NCBI RefSeq assembly: GCF_949987515.2
Contig: NC_082694.2
Coordinates: forward strand, 57,410,080-57,474,079
DNA from: Delphinus delphis
Lineage: Eukaryota; Chordata; Mammalia; Artiodactyla; Delphinidae
DNA: 64,000 bases
Reading direction: 5' to 3'
The translations under genes were made by a program, and so were the position numbers. Numbering within the stretch: the stretch's first letter is position 1; each line of letters opens with the position of its first letter. Under the pieces are notes generated by a model. The model searched no databases and was not told where the DNA came from. It saw only the letters and a list, made by a program, of their open reading frames with translations. Below are positions 11,730-21,837 of the stretch, in pieces.

Positions 11730-12156
11730 ATTGCCTGCCGTGCAGTAAACAAAGGATGTCACTGTCATCGGTGATTGCAGCTACCTTGAACGGTGAGCTG
11801 GTGAGCCCTGAGGAAACTCAGGATGTGAAACACAGGATACTGGTCCCAGATCGCTGAGGTGCATATCAAAGGAATGATTTCAGTGAACCCAGACTCTTGC
11901 ATTTTCCCATACATAGAAAAGCACCAAATTCCTTAACTTGAGATTTCTAGTTTTCTTTAATTCACAGTAATTGTTTGTTCCTACTACCTGCCCTTTGTTG
12001 CAAAACTTCTATATATCCTAGCTCTACTCTCACCTCCTCAGAGCAGATGTCTCAGGGTTAGTTGAGATACTGCCTCCTGGGCTCGAAGTCCTAAAAATTT
12101 CTGCTGAATAAAACATAACTCTCAACTTTTAGGTTGTGAATTTTTTTTAGCCGACA
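11730..12156 (+). mobile_element. Endogenous retrovirus LTR, copy 1 (solo)
   Basis: About 430 bp with LTR organisation: an internal TATA-like box (ctatatat, 12009-12016), a 'tcctgggctcgaagtcct' block, a poly(A) signal AATAAA at 12107-12112, then 'aacttttaggttgtg' and a '...gaca' end. It clearly belongs to the same family as 29,556-30,061 in the same orientation, sharing the 'atatcaaaggaatgattt' and 'cagactcttg' blocks. No viral internal sequence adjoins it, so it looks like a solo LTR from recombination. The 5' edge is degraded and no target duplication was found. Retroviral class is not determined. Confidence 0.75.
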
Positions 12157-12519
12157 GTATCATCCAAGACATTTAATTTTATTCACTTGCTTTTACCATT
12201 TCCAGGATAAATACGCTTTTTTGCTTTTCACACAGGGCTGACCACATGTATTAAAGGGAAAAACTGTAAGTTTCGAGCCTTAGTATTGAAAGTCTGAATT
12301 ACCAACAATTTGATACAGAAACACAAATAATTTTTTTCTTAATCTTTTCAGGTTTAAAAAATACATATTATCTGTAAAATTAAAGGTTGTTTTTCTTTCC
12401 TTCCACTTGGAACACTTGGGTGAGCATACCTGGAAGTCTTCCTGTTTCAAAAAGTAAAGAGCAGAGATTGGACAATTGATTTGGGGTGATAAATGAGTAA
12501 ACTAATGATACTGAAGAGT
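12157..12519. other. Non-coding stretch, nothing recognised
   Basis: AT-rich DNA between the solo LTR and an older LTR-like region. Confidence 0.4.
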
Positions 12520-13372
12520 AGCAGAATATGCCATCTCAAAGTATGACCGTAGGAGTTCAGGACTTGCTGCCCCAAAACATTCCATTTTGGTATACTGATT
12601 AATTTGAGCTGTAGACACTCGAAAAAGAGTTGATGCTGGAAAACCGGGGAAGGTTTCTATGAACTCCCCTTACCTTCCTAAAGACAGACCCTCCAAAAGG
12701 AACTCAGTTGTCATAGATCTTCTCCCTGAGAGTTTCATCAACCAGGGAAGATTGACTCTTTTCACAGCAGAGGAGACTAGAACTAAATACCCCCACCCAG
12801 ACAGACTTGTCACAAACTTTTGACGGGGAGCAGATTTCGTCACCCCAAAATATGCTTCTTTAGCATAAGGCTTATTTTAGGCTGATTATTATTATTATTA
12901 GACAGTAGACACAGGAGAAGTTCTGAAAACCAAATAGAAGTTAACCTTTTGAAAGAGACATTTATGTTTCCAAGGGAAATGTCCATTTATAAACGTATCT
13001 CACTCCCTGTATGAGGAAGAGAGGGTGACCAAATCTCTAGAAACTATCAGTGGAGAAAGCCCTGACAAATCTGCCTACCAACCATATACCTGTTGACTAC
13101 GCTTTCCCTGTAACCTCCCATAAATGGCTCCTCAACCTTCACATCTTCCCTTTGTCCTTGGCTAAAGATGGTGCTTAAGGTAATGGCCTGGTCCATTCTC
13201 AGTTTTCCTGGGTAGTTCCCATGTATACAGGAGGTAAAGATGTTATTAAGCTTTTGTTTGTTTTTCTCCTCTTAATATGTTTTTTGTGGTTTTGTTTTGT
13301 TTTTTATTTCAGGAATGGCTCAGTCAAGAACCTAAGAGGGTAGAGGGAGAATTATCTTTCCTTTCCCACAGT
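12520..13372 (+). repeat. Old LTR-like repeat, end copy A
   Basis: The region combines 'tatgaactccccttacctt', 'gtttccaagggaaatgtcc' and 'tgtaacctcccataaatgg' blocks. It ends with 'tcccatgtatacaggaggta', 'ttgtttgtttttctcctctt' and 'aagaacctaagagggtagag', a layout I associate with ERVL-type LTRs. Family assignment is uncertain. The end segment from 13203 recurs at 13521. Two 'ccccaaaa(c/t)at' blocks at about 12570 and 12843 hint at further internal duplication. Confidence 0.4.
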
Positions 13373-13520
13373 ATCATACCTCTCACCTGTTCTTCTAAGG
13401 GCCCATTCATCTTCCCTAAAAGTCATTTACTATCCTCAGAGACCTTCAGCCTCTCTCCCCCTCTCCCTATTATCATAGTATTTAAACCTGAATTCCAAGC
13501 CACCTCAGGGAGTGACTCAT

Positions 13521-13670
13521 TTTTCCTTGGGTTTCTCCCATGTACACATGAGGTAAACTGGTTAACAAACTTCTGTTTATTTTTCTCTTGTTAATATGTC
13601 TTTTATTACAGGGGTCTCAGCTAAGAACTCAGATGGGTAGAGGGAAAATTACTTTTTCTCTTTGACAATA
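13521..13670 (+). repeat. Old LTR-like end, copy B (direct repeat of 13203-13372)
   Basis: It repeats the order 'ttttccttggg', 'tctcccatgtacacatgagg', 'cttctgtttatttttctctt', 'taatatgtcttttattacag', 'gtctcagctaagaactcag' and 'ggtagagggaaaatta' seen about 318 bp upstream. The two copies are clearly related but diverged, so the duplication is old. It may be two LTRs in tandem or a duplication within one LTR. Confidence 0.6.
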
Positions 13671-14444
13671 CAACAATAACTGCATCTCTTTTTATATTCA
13701 GTGAAGTTTCTAGCATCCATGAAAGAGTTTTATATGCTTATGTGTTTAGAATATGGCTTATACTCCATGTAGTCTGAAGATTTCCTCCCTAGAAAAAGTC
13801 ATATGCCATTGATTCAAAATAATTTCATGTGGAAAAAGTTACCTTTGCGAGAATGTTCATTTGGGTAGATGCACCTGGAGACTTAAAAAGAAGCACATTA
13901 TAAAATTAAAAAAAATAATCTTTCTTGAAGCTGTAATGTGGGGAATATATACTGTTGATTATTTGATATAGTTATTCACGCTATTCTGAAATGATTACTC
14001 TTCAGAGTTTTAATTCCTACCCTCCTCTGATGGCATGCTGGAACTGATTACACACATGTAAAATTTAATCTTCTTCCAAGTCATGTGTTTTTACAAGTGC
14101 AGTTTAACTTTGGGCAATTACATTTAAAATTAAAGGATTTCAACTGAAGGGAAGTAGATTTAGACTATATGAATTCAACGACCTTTCATTTCCTTAAGCT
14201 GCATCTAATCAAATGGATGCATGAAACCTAAATACTCTGCATTTTGCCACCATTTCTCTTCTCTCTCCCACTGAAACAAGGCCCCTACATAATAATGATT
14301 TTGGACCTTTTCCCCACATGCTGCTGTTAACAATACCTCCCAGTTCTTTTGCTGAGTTGCTTTTAACTTTTAAATAGATGGTTTAAAATCTGTGCAGATC
14401 TTTGGTGTACTTTTTCCTTAAGAAGAAAATGTATATGAGGGAAA
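13671..14444. other. Non-coding stretch, nothing recognised
   Basis: No gene recognised. AT-rich sequence leading into the L1 cluster. Confidence 0.5.
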
Positions 14445-14530
14445 ATATTTATAAAAGACACCTGTAATAGAGGACTGCTAACTAAAACGCACAAAGATCT
14501 CTTAAAACTCAACCTGATTAAAAATGGGCC
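14445..14530 (+). repeat. Old L1 ORF2 remnant at the edge of the young L1
   Basis: The blocks 'aaagatctcttaaaactcaa' and 'cctgattaaaaatgggccca' match late L1 ORF2. It is interrupted at its right end by the large L1. The sequence beyond that L1 is an earlier part of ORF2, so the two flanks are not halves of one element. Confidence 0.6.
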
Positions 14531-15106
14531 CAAAACAGGGAAGATGGTGGAAGAGTAAGACGTGGAGATCACCTTCCTACCCACAGACACATCAGAAATA
14601 CATCTACCCGTGGAACAACTCCTACAGAACACCTACTGAACGCTGGCAGAAGACCTCAGACCTCCCAAAAGGCAAGAAAGTCCCCACATACCTGGGTAGG
14701 GCAAAAAAGAAAAGAATAAACAGACAAGAGAATAGGCACGGGACCTGCACCAGTGGGAGGGAGCCGTGAAGGAGGAAAGGTTTCCACACACTAGAAGCCC
14801 CTTCGCGGGTGGAGACGGCGGGTGGCGGAGGGGGAACCTTCGGAGCCGCGGAGGAGAGCACAGCAACAGGGGTGCGGAGGGCAAAGCGGAGAGATTCCCG
14901 CACAGAGGATTGGTGCCGACCAGCACTTACCTGCCCGAGAGGCTTGTCTGCTCAACCGACGGGGCGGGCGGGGCTGGGAGCTGAGGCTCGGGCTTCGGTT
15001 GGAGCGCAGGGAGAGGACGGGTTGGCGGCGTGAACACAGCCTGAAGGGGAGGGGTTAGTGCGCCACGGCTAGCCGGGAGGGAGTCCGGGGAAAAGTCTGG
15101 ACTTGC

Positions 15107-15139
15107 CAAAGAGCGAAGAGACTTTTTCTTCGCTCTTTG
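15107..15139. repeat. Perfect inverted repeat (13-bp stem, 7-nt loop) in the L1 5' UTR
   Basis: The left arm caaagagcgaaga (15107-15119) is exactly complementary to the right arm tcttcgctctttg (15127-15139), separated by gactttt. The transcript could form a strong hairpin. The arms keep a CpG each. Whether it is shared by other L1 copies of this family cannot be seen here. Confidence 0.85.
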
Positions 15140-15182
15140 TTTCCTGGTGCACGAGGAGAGGGGATTAAGAGCGCTGCTTAAA

Positions 15183-15243
15183 GGACCTCCAGAGACGGGT
15201 GTGAGCCGCTGCCAAAATCGAGGACTCCAGAGACGGGCATGAG
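15183..15243 (+). repeat. Short tandem motif in the L1 5' UTR
   Basis: The motif 'ggac(c)tccagagacggg' followed by 'tgtgag' or 'catgag' occurs at 15183-15205 and 15222-15243, a period of about 39 bp, each followed by a 'ccgctgcc'-like stretch. This may be a remnant of promoter monomer duplication. Confidence 0.6.
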
Positions 15244-15749
15244 ATGCTAAGGCCGCTGCTGCCGCCAACAAGAAGCCTGTGTGCAAGCACAGATCACTCT
15301 CCACACCTCCCGTCCAGGGAGCCGGTGCAGCCCGCCACTGCCAGGGTCCCAGGATCCAGGGAAAACTTGCCCAGGAGAACGCACGGCGCGCCTCAGGCTG
15401 GTGCAACGTCATGCCGGCCTCTGCCACCGCAGGCCCGCCCCGCACTCCGGGCCCCTCCCTCCCCCCGGCCTGAGTGAGCCGGAGCCCCCGAATCAGTGGC
15501 TCTTTTAACCCCGTCCTGTCTGAGCGAAGCACAGAAGCCCTCCAGCGATCTACATGCAGAGGAGGGGCCAAATCCAAAGCTGAGCCCCGGGAGATGTGAG
15601 AACAAAGAAGAGAAAGGGAAACCACTCCCAGCAGCCTCAGGAGCAGCAGATTAAATCTCCATAATCAACTTGATGTACCCTGCATCTGTGGAATACATGA
15701 ATAGATAACGAATCATCCCAAAATGAGGAGGTGGACTTTGAGAGCAAGA

Positions 15750-15985
15750 TTTATGATTTTTTCCCCTTTTCCGCTTTTTGTGAGTGTGTATGTGTATGCT
15801 TCTGTGTGAGATTTTGTCTGTATAGCTTTGCTTTCACCATTTGTCCTAGGGTTCTATCCATCCGTTTTTTTGTTGTTGTTACTTTTTTAAAAAAATCTTT
15901 TTCTTGATAATTATTTTTTTTAATAACTTTATTTTATCTTATTTTTTCCTCTTTCTTTCTTTCTACTTTTTCTCCCTTTTATTCT
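15750..15985 (+). repeat. T-rich low-complexity tract in the L1 5' UTR
   Basis: Dominated by T runs with (TTC)n, (GTT)n and TG stretches. It separates the GC-rich promoter part from the A-rich leader of ORF1. Confidence 0.7.
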
Positions 15986-16486
15986 GAGCCGTGTGGATGA
16001 AAGGCTCTTGGTGCTCCAGCCAGGAGTCAGTGCTGTGCCTCTGAGGTGGGAGAGCCAACTTCAGGACACTGGTCCACAAGAGACCTCACAGCTCCACACA
16101 ATATCAAACGGCAAAAATCTCCTAGAGATCTCCATCTCAACACCAGCACCCAACTTCACTCAACGACTAGCAAGCTACAGTGCTGGACACCCTATGCCAA
16201 ACAACTAGCAAGACAGGAACACAACCCCACCCATTAGCAGAGAGGCTGCCCAAAATCAGAGTAAGTTCACAGACATCCCAAAACACACCACCAGACATGG
16301 ACCTGCCCACCAGAAAGACAAGATCCAGCCTCATCCACCAGAACACAGGCACTAGTCCCCTCCACCAGTAAGCCTACACAACCCACTGAACCAACTTTAG
16401 CCACTGGGGACAGACACCAAAAACAATGGGAATGGCGAACCTGCAGCCTGCAGAAAGGACACCCCAGACACAGTAAGATAAGTAAA

Positions 16487-17599
16487 ATGAGAAGACAGAA
16501 AAACACATAGCAGATGAAGGAGCAAGATAAAATCCCACCAGACCTAACAAATGAAGAGGAAATAGGCAGTCTATGTGAAAAAGAATTCAGAATAATGATA
16601 GTAAAGATGATCCAAAATCTTAGAAATGGAATAGAGAAAATGCAAGAAACATTTAACAAGGACCTAGAAGAACTAAAGATGAAACAAGCAACGATGAACA
16701 ACACAATAAATGAAATTAAAAATACTCTAGAAGGGATCAATAGCAGAATAACTGAGGCAGAAGAACGGATAAGTGACCTGGAAGATAAAGTAGTGGAAAT
16801 AACTACTGCAGAGCAGAATAAAGAAAACAGAATGAAAAGAACTGAGGACAGTCTCAGAGACCTTTGGGACATCACTAAATGAACCAACATTCAAATTATA
16901 GGGGCTCCAGAAGAAGAAGAGAAAAAGAAAGGGACTGAGAAAATATTTGAAGAGATTGTAGTTGAAAACTTCCCTAATATGGGTAAGGAAATAGTTAATC
17001 AAGTCCAGGAAGCACAGAGAGTCCCATACAGGATAAATCCAAGGAGAAACATGCCAAGACATATTGATCAAACTGTCAAAAATTAAATACAAAGAAAACA
17101 TATTAAAAGCAGCAAGGGAAAAACAACAAATAACACACAAGGGAATCCCCATAAGGTTAACAGCTGATCTTTCAGCAGAAACTCTACAAGCGAGAAGGGA
17201 CTGGCAGGACATATTTAAAGTGATGAAAGAGAAAAACCTACAACCAAGATTACTCTACCTAGCAAGGATCTCATTCAGATTTTTTTTTCTTTTCTTTTCT
17301 TTTTTCAGTCCTCTCACTGTTGTGGCCTCCCCTGTTGCAGAGCACAGGCTTCAGACGCATAGGCTCAGTGTCCAGGGCTCACGGGGCCAGCCGCTCCACA
17401 GCATGTGGGATCCTCCTGGACCGGGTTACGAACCCGTGTCCCCTGCATAGGCAAGCAGACTCACAAACACTGCGCCACCAGGGAAGCCCTCTCATTCAGA
17501 TTTGATGGAGAAATTAAAACCTTTACAGAGAAGCAAAAGCTGAGAGAGTTCAGCACCACCAAACCAGCTTTAAAACAAGTGCTAAAGGATCTTCTCTAG
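16487..17599 (+). pseudogene. L1 ORF1 (ORF1p RNA-binding protein), broken
   Basis: ORF1p is the trimeric RNA-binding chaperone of the L1 ribonucleoprotein. The original start is probably the ATG at 16487, because the frame reads MRRQKNT, a stop (TAG at 16508, from CAG), then QMKEQDK. The coiled-coil part follows at about 16550-16840, rich in Glu, Lys, Met and Ile with ISDLEDKVVEI. A second stop (TGA at 16880) sits where the family has Arg, a CpG decay. A one-base loss near 17063 shifts the frame before KLSKIKYKENILKAAREKQQ. The RNA-recognition and C-terminal parts follow (RLTADLSAETLQARR, then FDGEIKTFTEKQKLREF), cut by a SINE at 17283-17489. Without SINE and duplication it would be about 297 codons. 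Non-functional. Confidence 0.9.
17283..17489 (-). mobile_element. CHR-2-type SINE nested in L1 ORF1, antisense, with 14-bp TSD
   Basis: It begins with a T-rich tail and ends with 'gcgccaccagggaagccc', the inverse of the SINE start. A perfect duplication, tctcattcagattt, lies at 17269-17282 and 17490-17503. Several CpG-to-TpG/CpA changes are present, more than in the SINEs at 9.3 or 34.3 kb, so this is an older insertion of the same family. It postdates the L1 it interrupts. Confidence 0.95.
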
Positions 17600-17657
17600 G
17601 CAAGAAACACAAGAGAAGGAAAATACCTACAATAACAAACCCAAAACAATTAAGAAA

Positions 17658-20600
17658 ATGGGAAGAGGAACATACATATCGATAATTACCTTAAATGTAA
17701 ATGGAATAAATGCTCCCACCAAAAGACACAGACTGGCTGAATGGATACAAAAACAAGACCCATATGTATACTGTCTACAAGAGACCCACTTCAGACCTAG
17801 AGACATATACGGACTGAAAGTGAGAGGATGGAAAAAGATATTCCATGCAAATGGAAACCAAAAGAAAGCTGGAGTAGCAATTCTCATATCAGACAACATA
17901 GACTTTAAAATAAAGACTATTAGAAGAGACAAAGAAGGACACTACATAATATCAAGGGATTGATCCAAGAAGAAGATATAACAATTGTATATATCTATGC
18001 ACCCAAAATAGGAGCACCTCAATACATAAGGCAACTGCTAACAGCCATAAAAGGGGAAATCGACAGTAACACAATCATAGTAGGGGACTTTAACACCACA
18101 CTTTCACCAGCGAACAGATCATCCAAAATGAAAATAAATAAGGAAACACAAGCTTTAAATGATACATTAAACAAGATGGACTTAATTGATATTTATAGGA
18201 CATTCCATCCAAAAACAACAGAATACACATTTTTCTCAAGTGCTCATGGAACATTCTCCAGGATAGATCATATCTGGGGTCACATATCAAGCCTTGGTAA
18301 AGTTAAGAAAATTGAAATTGTATCAAGTATCTTTTCCGAACACAACACTATGAGACTAGATATCAATTACAAGAAAAGATCTGTAAAAAATGCAAACAGA
18401 TGGAGGCTAAACAATACACTACTTAATAACGAAGTGATCACTGAAGAAATCAAAGAGGAAATAAAAAATTACCTAGAAACAAATGACAATGGAGACATGA
18501 CTACCCAAAACCTATGGGATGCAATAAAAGCTGTTCTAAGAAGCAAGTTTATAGCAATACAATCCTACCTTAAGAAACAGGAAAAATCTCGAATAAACAA
18601 CCTAACCTTGCACCTAAAGCAATTAGAGAAAGAAGAACAAAAAAAACCCCAAAGTTACCAGAAGGAAAGAAATCATAAAAATCAGATCAGAAATAAATTA
18701 AAAAGAAATGAAGGAAATGATAGCAAAGATCAATAAAACTAAAAGCTGGTTCTTTGAGAAGATAAACAAAATTGATAAACCATTAGCCAGACTCATCAAG
18801 AAAAAAAGGGAGAAGACTCAAATCAATAGAATCAGAAATGAAAAAGGACAAATAACAACTGACACTGCAGAAATACAAAAGATCATGACAGATTACTACA
18901 AGCAACTCTATGCCAATAAAATGGACAACCTGGAAGAAATGGACAAATTCTTAGAAATACACAACCTGCCATGACTAAATCAGGAAGAAATAGAAAATAT
19001 GAACAGACCAATCACAAGCACTGAAATTGAAACTATGATTAAAAATCTTCCAACAAACAAAATCCCAGGACCAGATGGCTTCACAGGTGAATTCTATCAA
19101 ACATTTAGAGAAGAGCTAACACCTATCCTTCTCAAACTCTTCCAAAATATAGCAGAGGGAGGAACACTCCCAAACTCATTCTACAAGGCCACCATCACCC
19201 TGATACCAAATCCAGACAAGGATGTCACAAAGAAAGAAAACTACAGGCCAATATCACTGATGAACATAGATGCAAAAATCCTCAACAAAATACTAGCAAA
19301 CAGAATCCAACAGCACATTAAAAGGATCATACACCATGATCAAGTGAGGTTTATTCCAGGAATGCAAGGATTCTTCAATATATGCAAATCAACGTGATAC
19401 ACCATTTTAACAAACTGAAGGAGAAAAACCATATGGTCATCTCAATAGAGGCAGAGAAAGCTTTCGACAAAATCCAACACCCATTTATGATAAAAACCCT
19501 CCAGAAAGTAGGCATAGAGGGAACTTTCCTCAACATAATAAAGGCCATATATGACAAACCCACAGCCAACATCGTCCTCAATGGTGAAAAACTGAAAGCA
19601 TTTCCACTAAGATCAGGAACAAGAAAAGTTTGCCCACTCTCACCACTCTTATTCAAGATAGTTTTGGAAGTTTTAGCCACAGCAATCAGAGAAGAAAAGG
19701 AAATTAAAGGAATCCAAATTGGAAAAGAAGAAGTAAAGCTGTCACTCTTTGCAGATGACATGATACTATACACAGAGAATCCTAAAGATACTACCAGAAA
19801 ACTACTAGACCTAATCAATGAACTTGGTAAAGTAGCAGGATACAAAATTAATGCACAGAAATCTCTGGCATTCCTATACACTAATGATGAAAAATCTGAA
19901 AGTGAAATCAAGAAAACACTCCCATTTACCACTGCAACAAAAAGAATAAAATATCTAGCAATAAACCTACCTAAGGGGACGAAAGACCTGTATGCAGAAA
20001 ATTATAAGACACTGATGAAAGAAATTAAAGATGATACAGATAGATGGAGAGATACACCATGTTCTTGGATTGGAAGAATCAACATTGTGAAAATGACTCT
20101 ACTACCCAAAGCAATCTACAGATTCAATGCAATCCCTATCAAACTACCACTGGCATTTTTCACAGAACTAGAACAAAAAATTTCACAATTTGTACGGAAA
20201 CACAAAAGACCCCGAATAGCCAAAGCAATCTTGAGAACGAAAAACAGAGCTGGAGGAATCAGGCTCCCTGACTTCAGGCTATACTACAAAGCTACAGTAA
20301 TCAGGACACTATGGTACTGGCACAAAAACAGAAAGTTAGATCATTGGAACAGGATAGAAAGCCCAGAGATAAACCCACGCACATATGGTCACCTTATCTT
20401 TGATAAAGGAGGCAGGAATGTACAGTGGAGAAAGGACAGCCTCTTCAATAAGTGGTGCTGGGAAAACTGGACAGGTACATGTAAAAGTATGAGAACAGAT
20501 CACTCCCTAAAACCATACACAAAAATAAGCTCAAAATGGATTAAAGACCTAAATGTAAGGCCAGAAACTATCAAACTTTTAGAGGAAAACATAGGCAGAA

Positions 20601-21466
20601 CACTCTATGACATAAATCACAGCAAGATCTTTTTTGACCCAGCTCCCAGAGAAATGGAAACAAAAATAAACAAATGGGACCTAATGAAACTTCAAAGCTT
20701 TTGCACAGCAAAGGAAACCATAAACAAGACCAAAAGACAACCCTCAGAATGGGAGAAAATATTTGCAAATGAAGCAACTGACAAAGGATTAATCTCCAAA
20801 ATTTACAAGCAGCTCATGCAGCTTAATAACAAAAAAACAAACAACCCAATCCAAAAATGGGCCGAAGGCCTAAATAGACATTTCTCCAAAGAAGATATAC
20901 AGACTGCCAACAAACACATGAAAGAATGCTCAACATCATTAAGCATTAGAGAATTGTAAATCAAAACTACAATGAGATATCATCTCACACCAGTCAGAAT
21001 GGTCATCATCAAAAAATCTAGAAACAATAAATGCTGGAGACGGTGTGGAGAAAAGGGAACACTCTTGCACTGCTGGTGGGAATGTGAATTGGTACAGCCA
21101 CTATGGAGAACAGTCTGGAGGTTCCTTAAAATATCACAAATAGAACTACCATATGACCCAGCAATCCCACTACTAGGCATATATCCTAAGAAAACCATAA
21201 TTCAAAAAGAGTCATGTACCAAAATGTTCATTGCAGCTCTATTTACAGTAGCCCAGAGATGGAAACAACGTAAGTGTCCATCATCGGATGAATGGATAAA
21301 GAAGATGTGTCACTTATATACAATGGAATATTACTCAGCCATAAAAAGAAATGAAATTGAGCTATTTGTAATGAGGTGGATGGACCTAGAGTCTGTCATA
21401 CAGAGTGAAGTAAGTCAGAAAGAGAAAGACAAATACCGTATGCTAACACATATATATGGAATTTAA
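17658..21466 (+). pseudogene. L1 ORF2 (endonuclease/reverse transcriptase), broken
   Basis: ORF2p nicks target DNA and copies L1 RNA there. The start ATG is at 17658. The N-terminal endonuclease domain keeps ITLNVNG, QETHF, YIYAP, GDFNT and SRIDHIWGH. A later box reads SEH where the family has SDH, possibly damaging. The reverse transcriptase domain has [27 protein letters not shown] and the catalytic FADD (19748-19759). The C-terminal cysteine motif CX3CX7HX4C is intact at 21032-21085. Lesions: frameshifts near 17950, 18700 and 19388, TGA at 18972 and TAA at 20957. The longest surviving frame is 525 codons (19382-20959) covering most of the RT and the region after it. Total length, about 1,270 codons, equals a complete ORF2. 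Confidence 0.93.
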
Positions 21467-21836
21467 GGGAAAAAATGTCATGAAGAACCTAGGGGTAAGA
21501 CAGGAATAAAGACACAGACCTACTGGAGAATGGACTTGAGGATATGGGGAGGGGGAAGGGTAAGCTGTGACAAAGCGAGAGAGTAGCATGGACATATATA
21601 CACTGCCAAACCTAAAATAGATAGCTAGTGGGAAGCAGCCGCATTGCACAGGGAGATCAGCTCGGTGCTTTGTGACCACCTAGAGGGGTGGGATAGGGAG
21701 GGTGAGAGGGAGGAAGACGCAAGAGGGAAGAGAGATGGGAACATATGTATATGTATAACTGATTCACTTTGTTATAAAGCAGAAACTAGCACACTATTGT
21801 AAAGCAATTATACTCCAATAAAGATGTAAAAAAAAA
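21467..21836 (+). terminator. L1 3' UTR and polyadenylation signal
   Basis: Contains the G-rich segment at about 21541-21560, typical of L1 3' UTRs. AATAAA is at 21817-21822, followed by a short A tail (21828-21836). Copies of this same 3' UTR recur at 40329-40918 and 48730-49096, and inverted at 9886-10038. Confidence 0.9.
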
Positions 21837-21837
21837 T

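Larger units (their letters stand above)
14927..15625 (-). other. 232-codon antisense ORF in the L1 5' UTR
   Basis: An uninterrupted frame of 232 codons runs opposite to the L1, entirely within the GC-rich 5' UTR. The predicted protein is rich in Ala, Pro, Ser, Leu and Arg, has a basic KKK-containing patch near its middle-to-end and a proline-rich C-terminus, and shows no domain I recognise. Primate L1 elements carry an antisense ORF0 in the same compartment, but that one is about 70 residues and primate-specific, so homology is not implied. GC-rich DNA gives long frames by chance, so I treat it as an unproven candidate. Confidence 0.3.
14538..16486 (+). promoter_or_regulatory. L1 5' UTR with GC- and CpG-rich internal promoter region
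   Basis: About 1.95 kb upstream of ORF1. The part at 14800-15600 is strongly GC-rich with many intact CpGs, in contrast with the AT-rich surroundings. In L1 elements the 5' UTR carries the internal RNA polymerase II promoter, so this is inferred to be the promoter region and a likely methylation target. It contains a hairpin (15107-15139), a short tandem motif (15183-15243) and a long antisense ORF (14927-15625). A T-rich tract follows at 15750-15985. The part at 16180-16370 is homologous to the 5' UTR end of the deleted L1 at 54.4 kb. Confidence 0.75.
14538..21836 (+). mobile_element. Nearly full-length LINE-1 (7.3 kb) with 5' UTR, ORF1, ORF2, 3' UTR and poly(A)
   Basis: The element starts at 'gggaagatggtggaagagta', a typical artiodactyl/cetacean L1 start, and ends in an A tail after AATAAA. 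In order it holds a CpG-rich 5' UTR (14538-16486), ORF1 (16487-17599, containing a SINE), a 58-bp spacer, ORF2 (17658-21466) and a 3' UTR (21467-21836). Inactivating lesions are few: ORF1 has two stops, one frameshift and a SINE; ORF2 has about three frameshifts and two stops. Much CpG remains in the 5' UTR, so insertion is moderately recent, but the copy cannot encode intact proteins. No target-site duplication was found at its ends. It lies head-to-tail with two older L1 copies. Confidence 0.92.

Noticed and set aside
16267..16890. 207-codon antisense frame with a very hydrophobic product
   Set aside because: It is the reverse-strand shadow of the A-rich, Glu/Lys/Met-rich ORF1 coding region. 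The hydrophobicity follows from the complement of those codons.
19375..19932. 185-codon antisense frame
   Set aside because: Shadow of the L1 ORF2 reverse transcriptase frame on the + strand.
19382..20959. 525-codon frame as a host or functional gene
   Set aside because: It is an internal part of L1 ORF2, bounded by a frameshift upstream and a nonsense codon at 20957.
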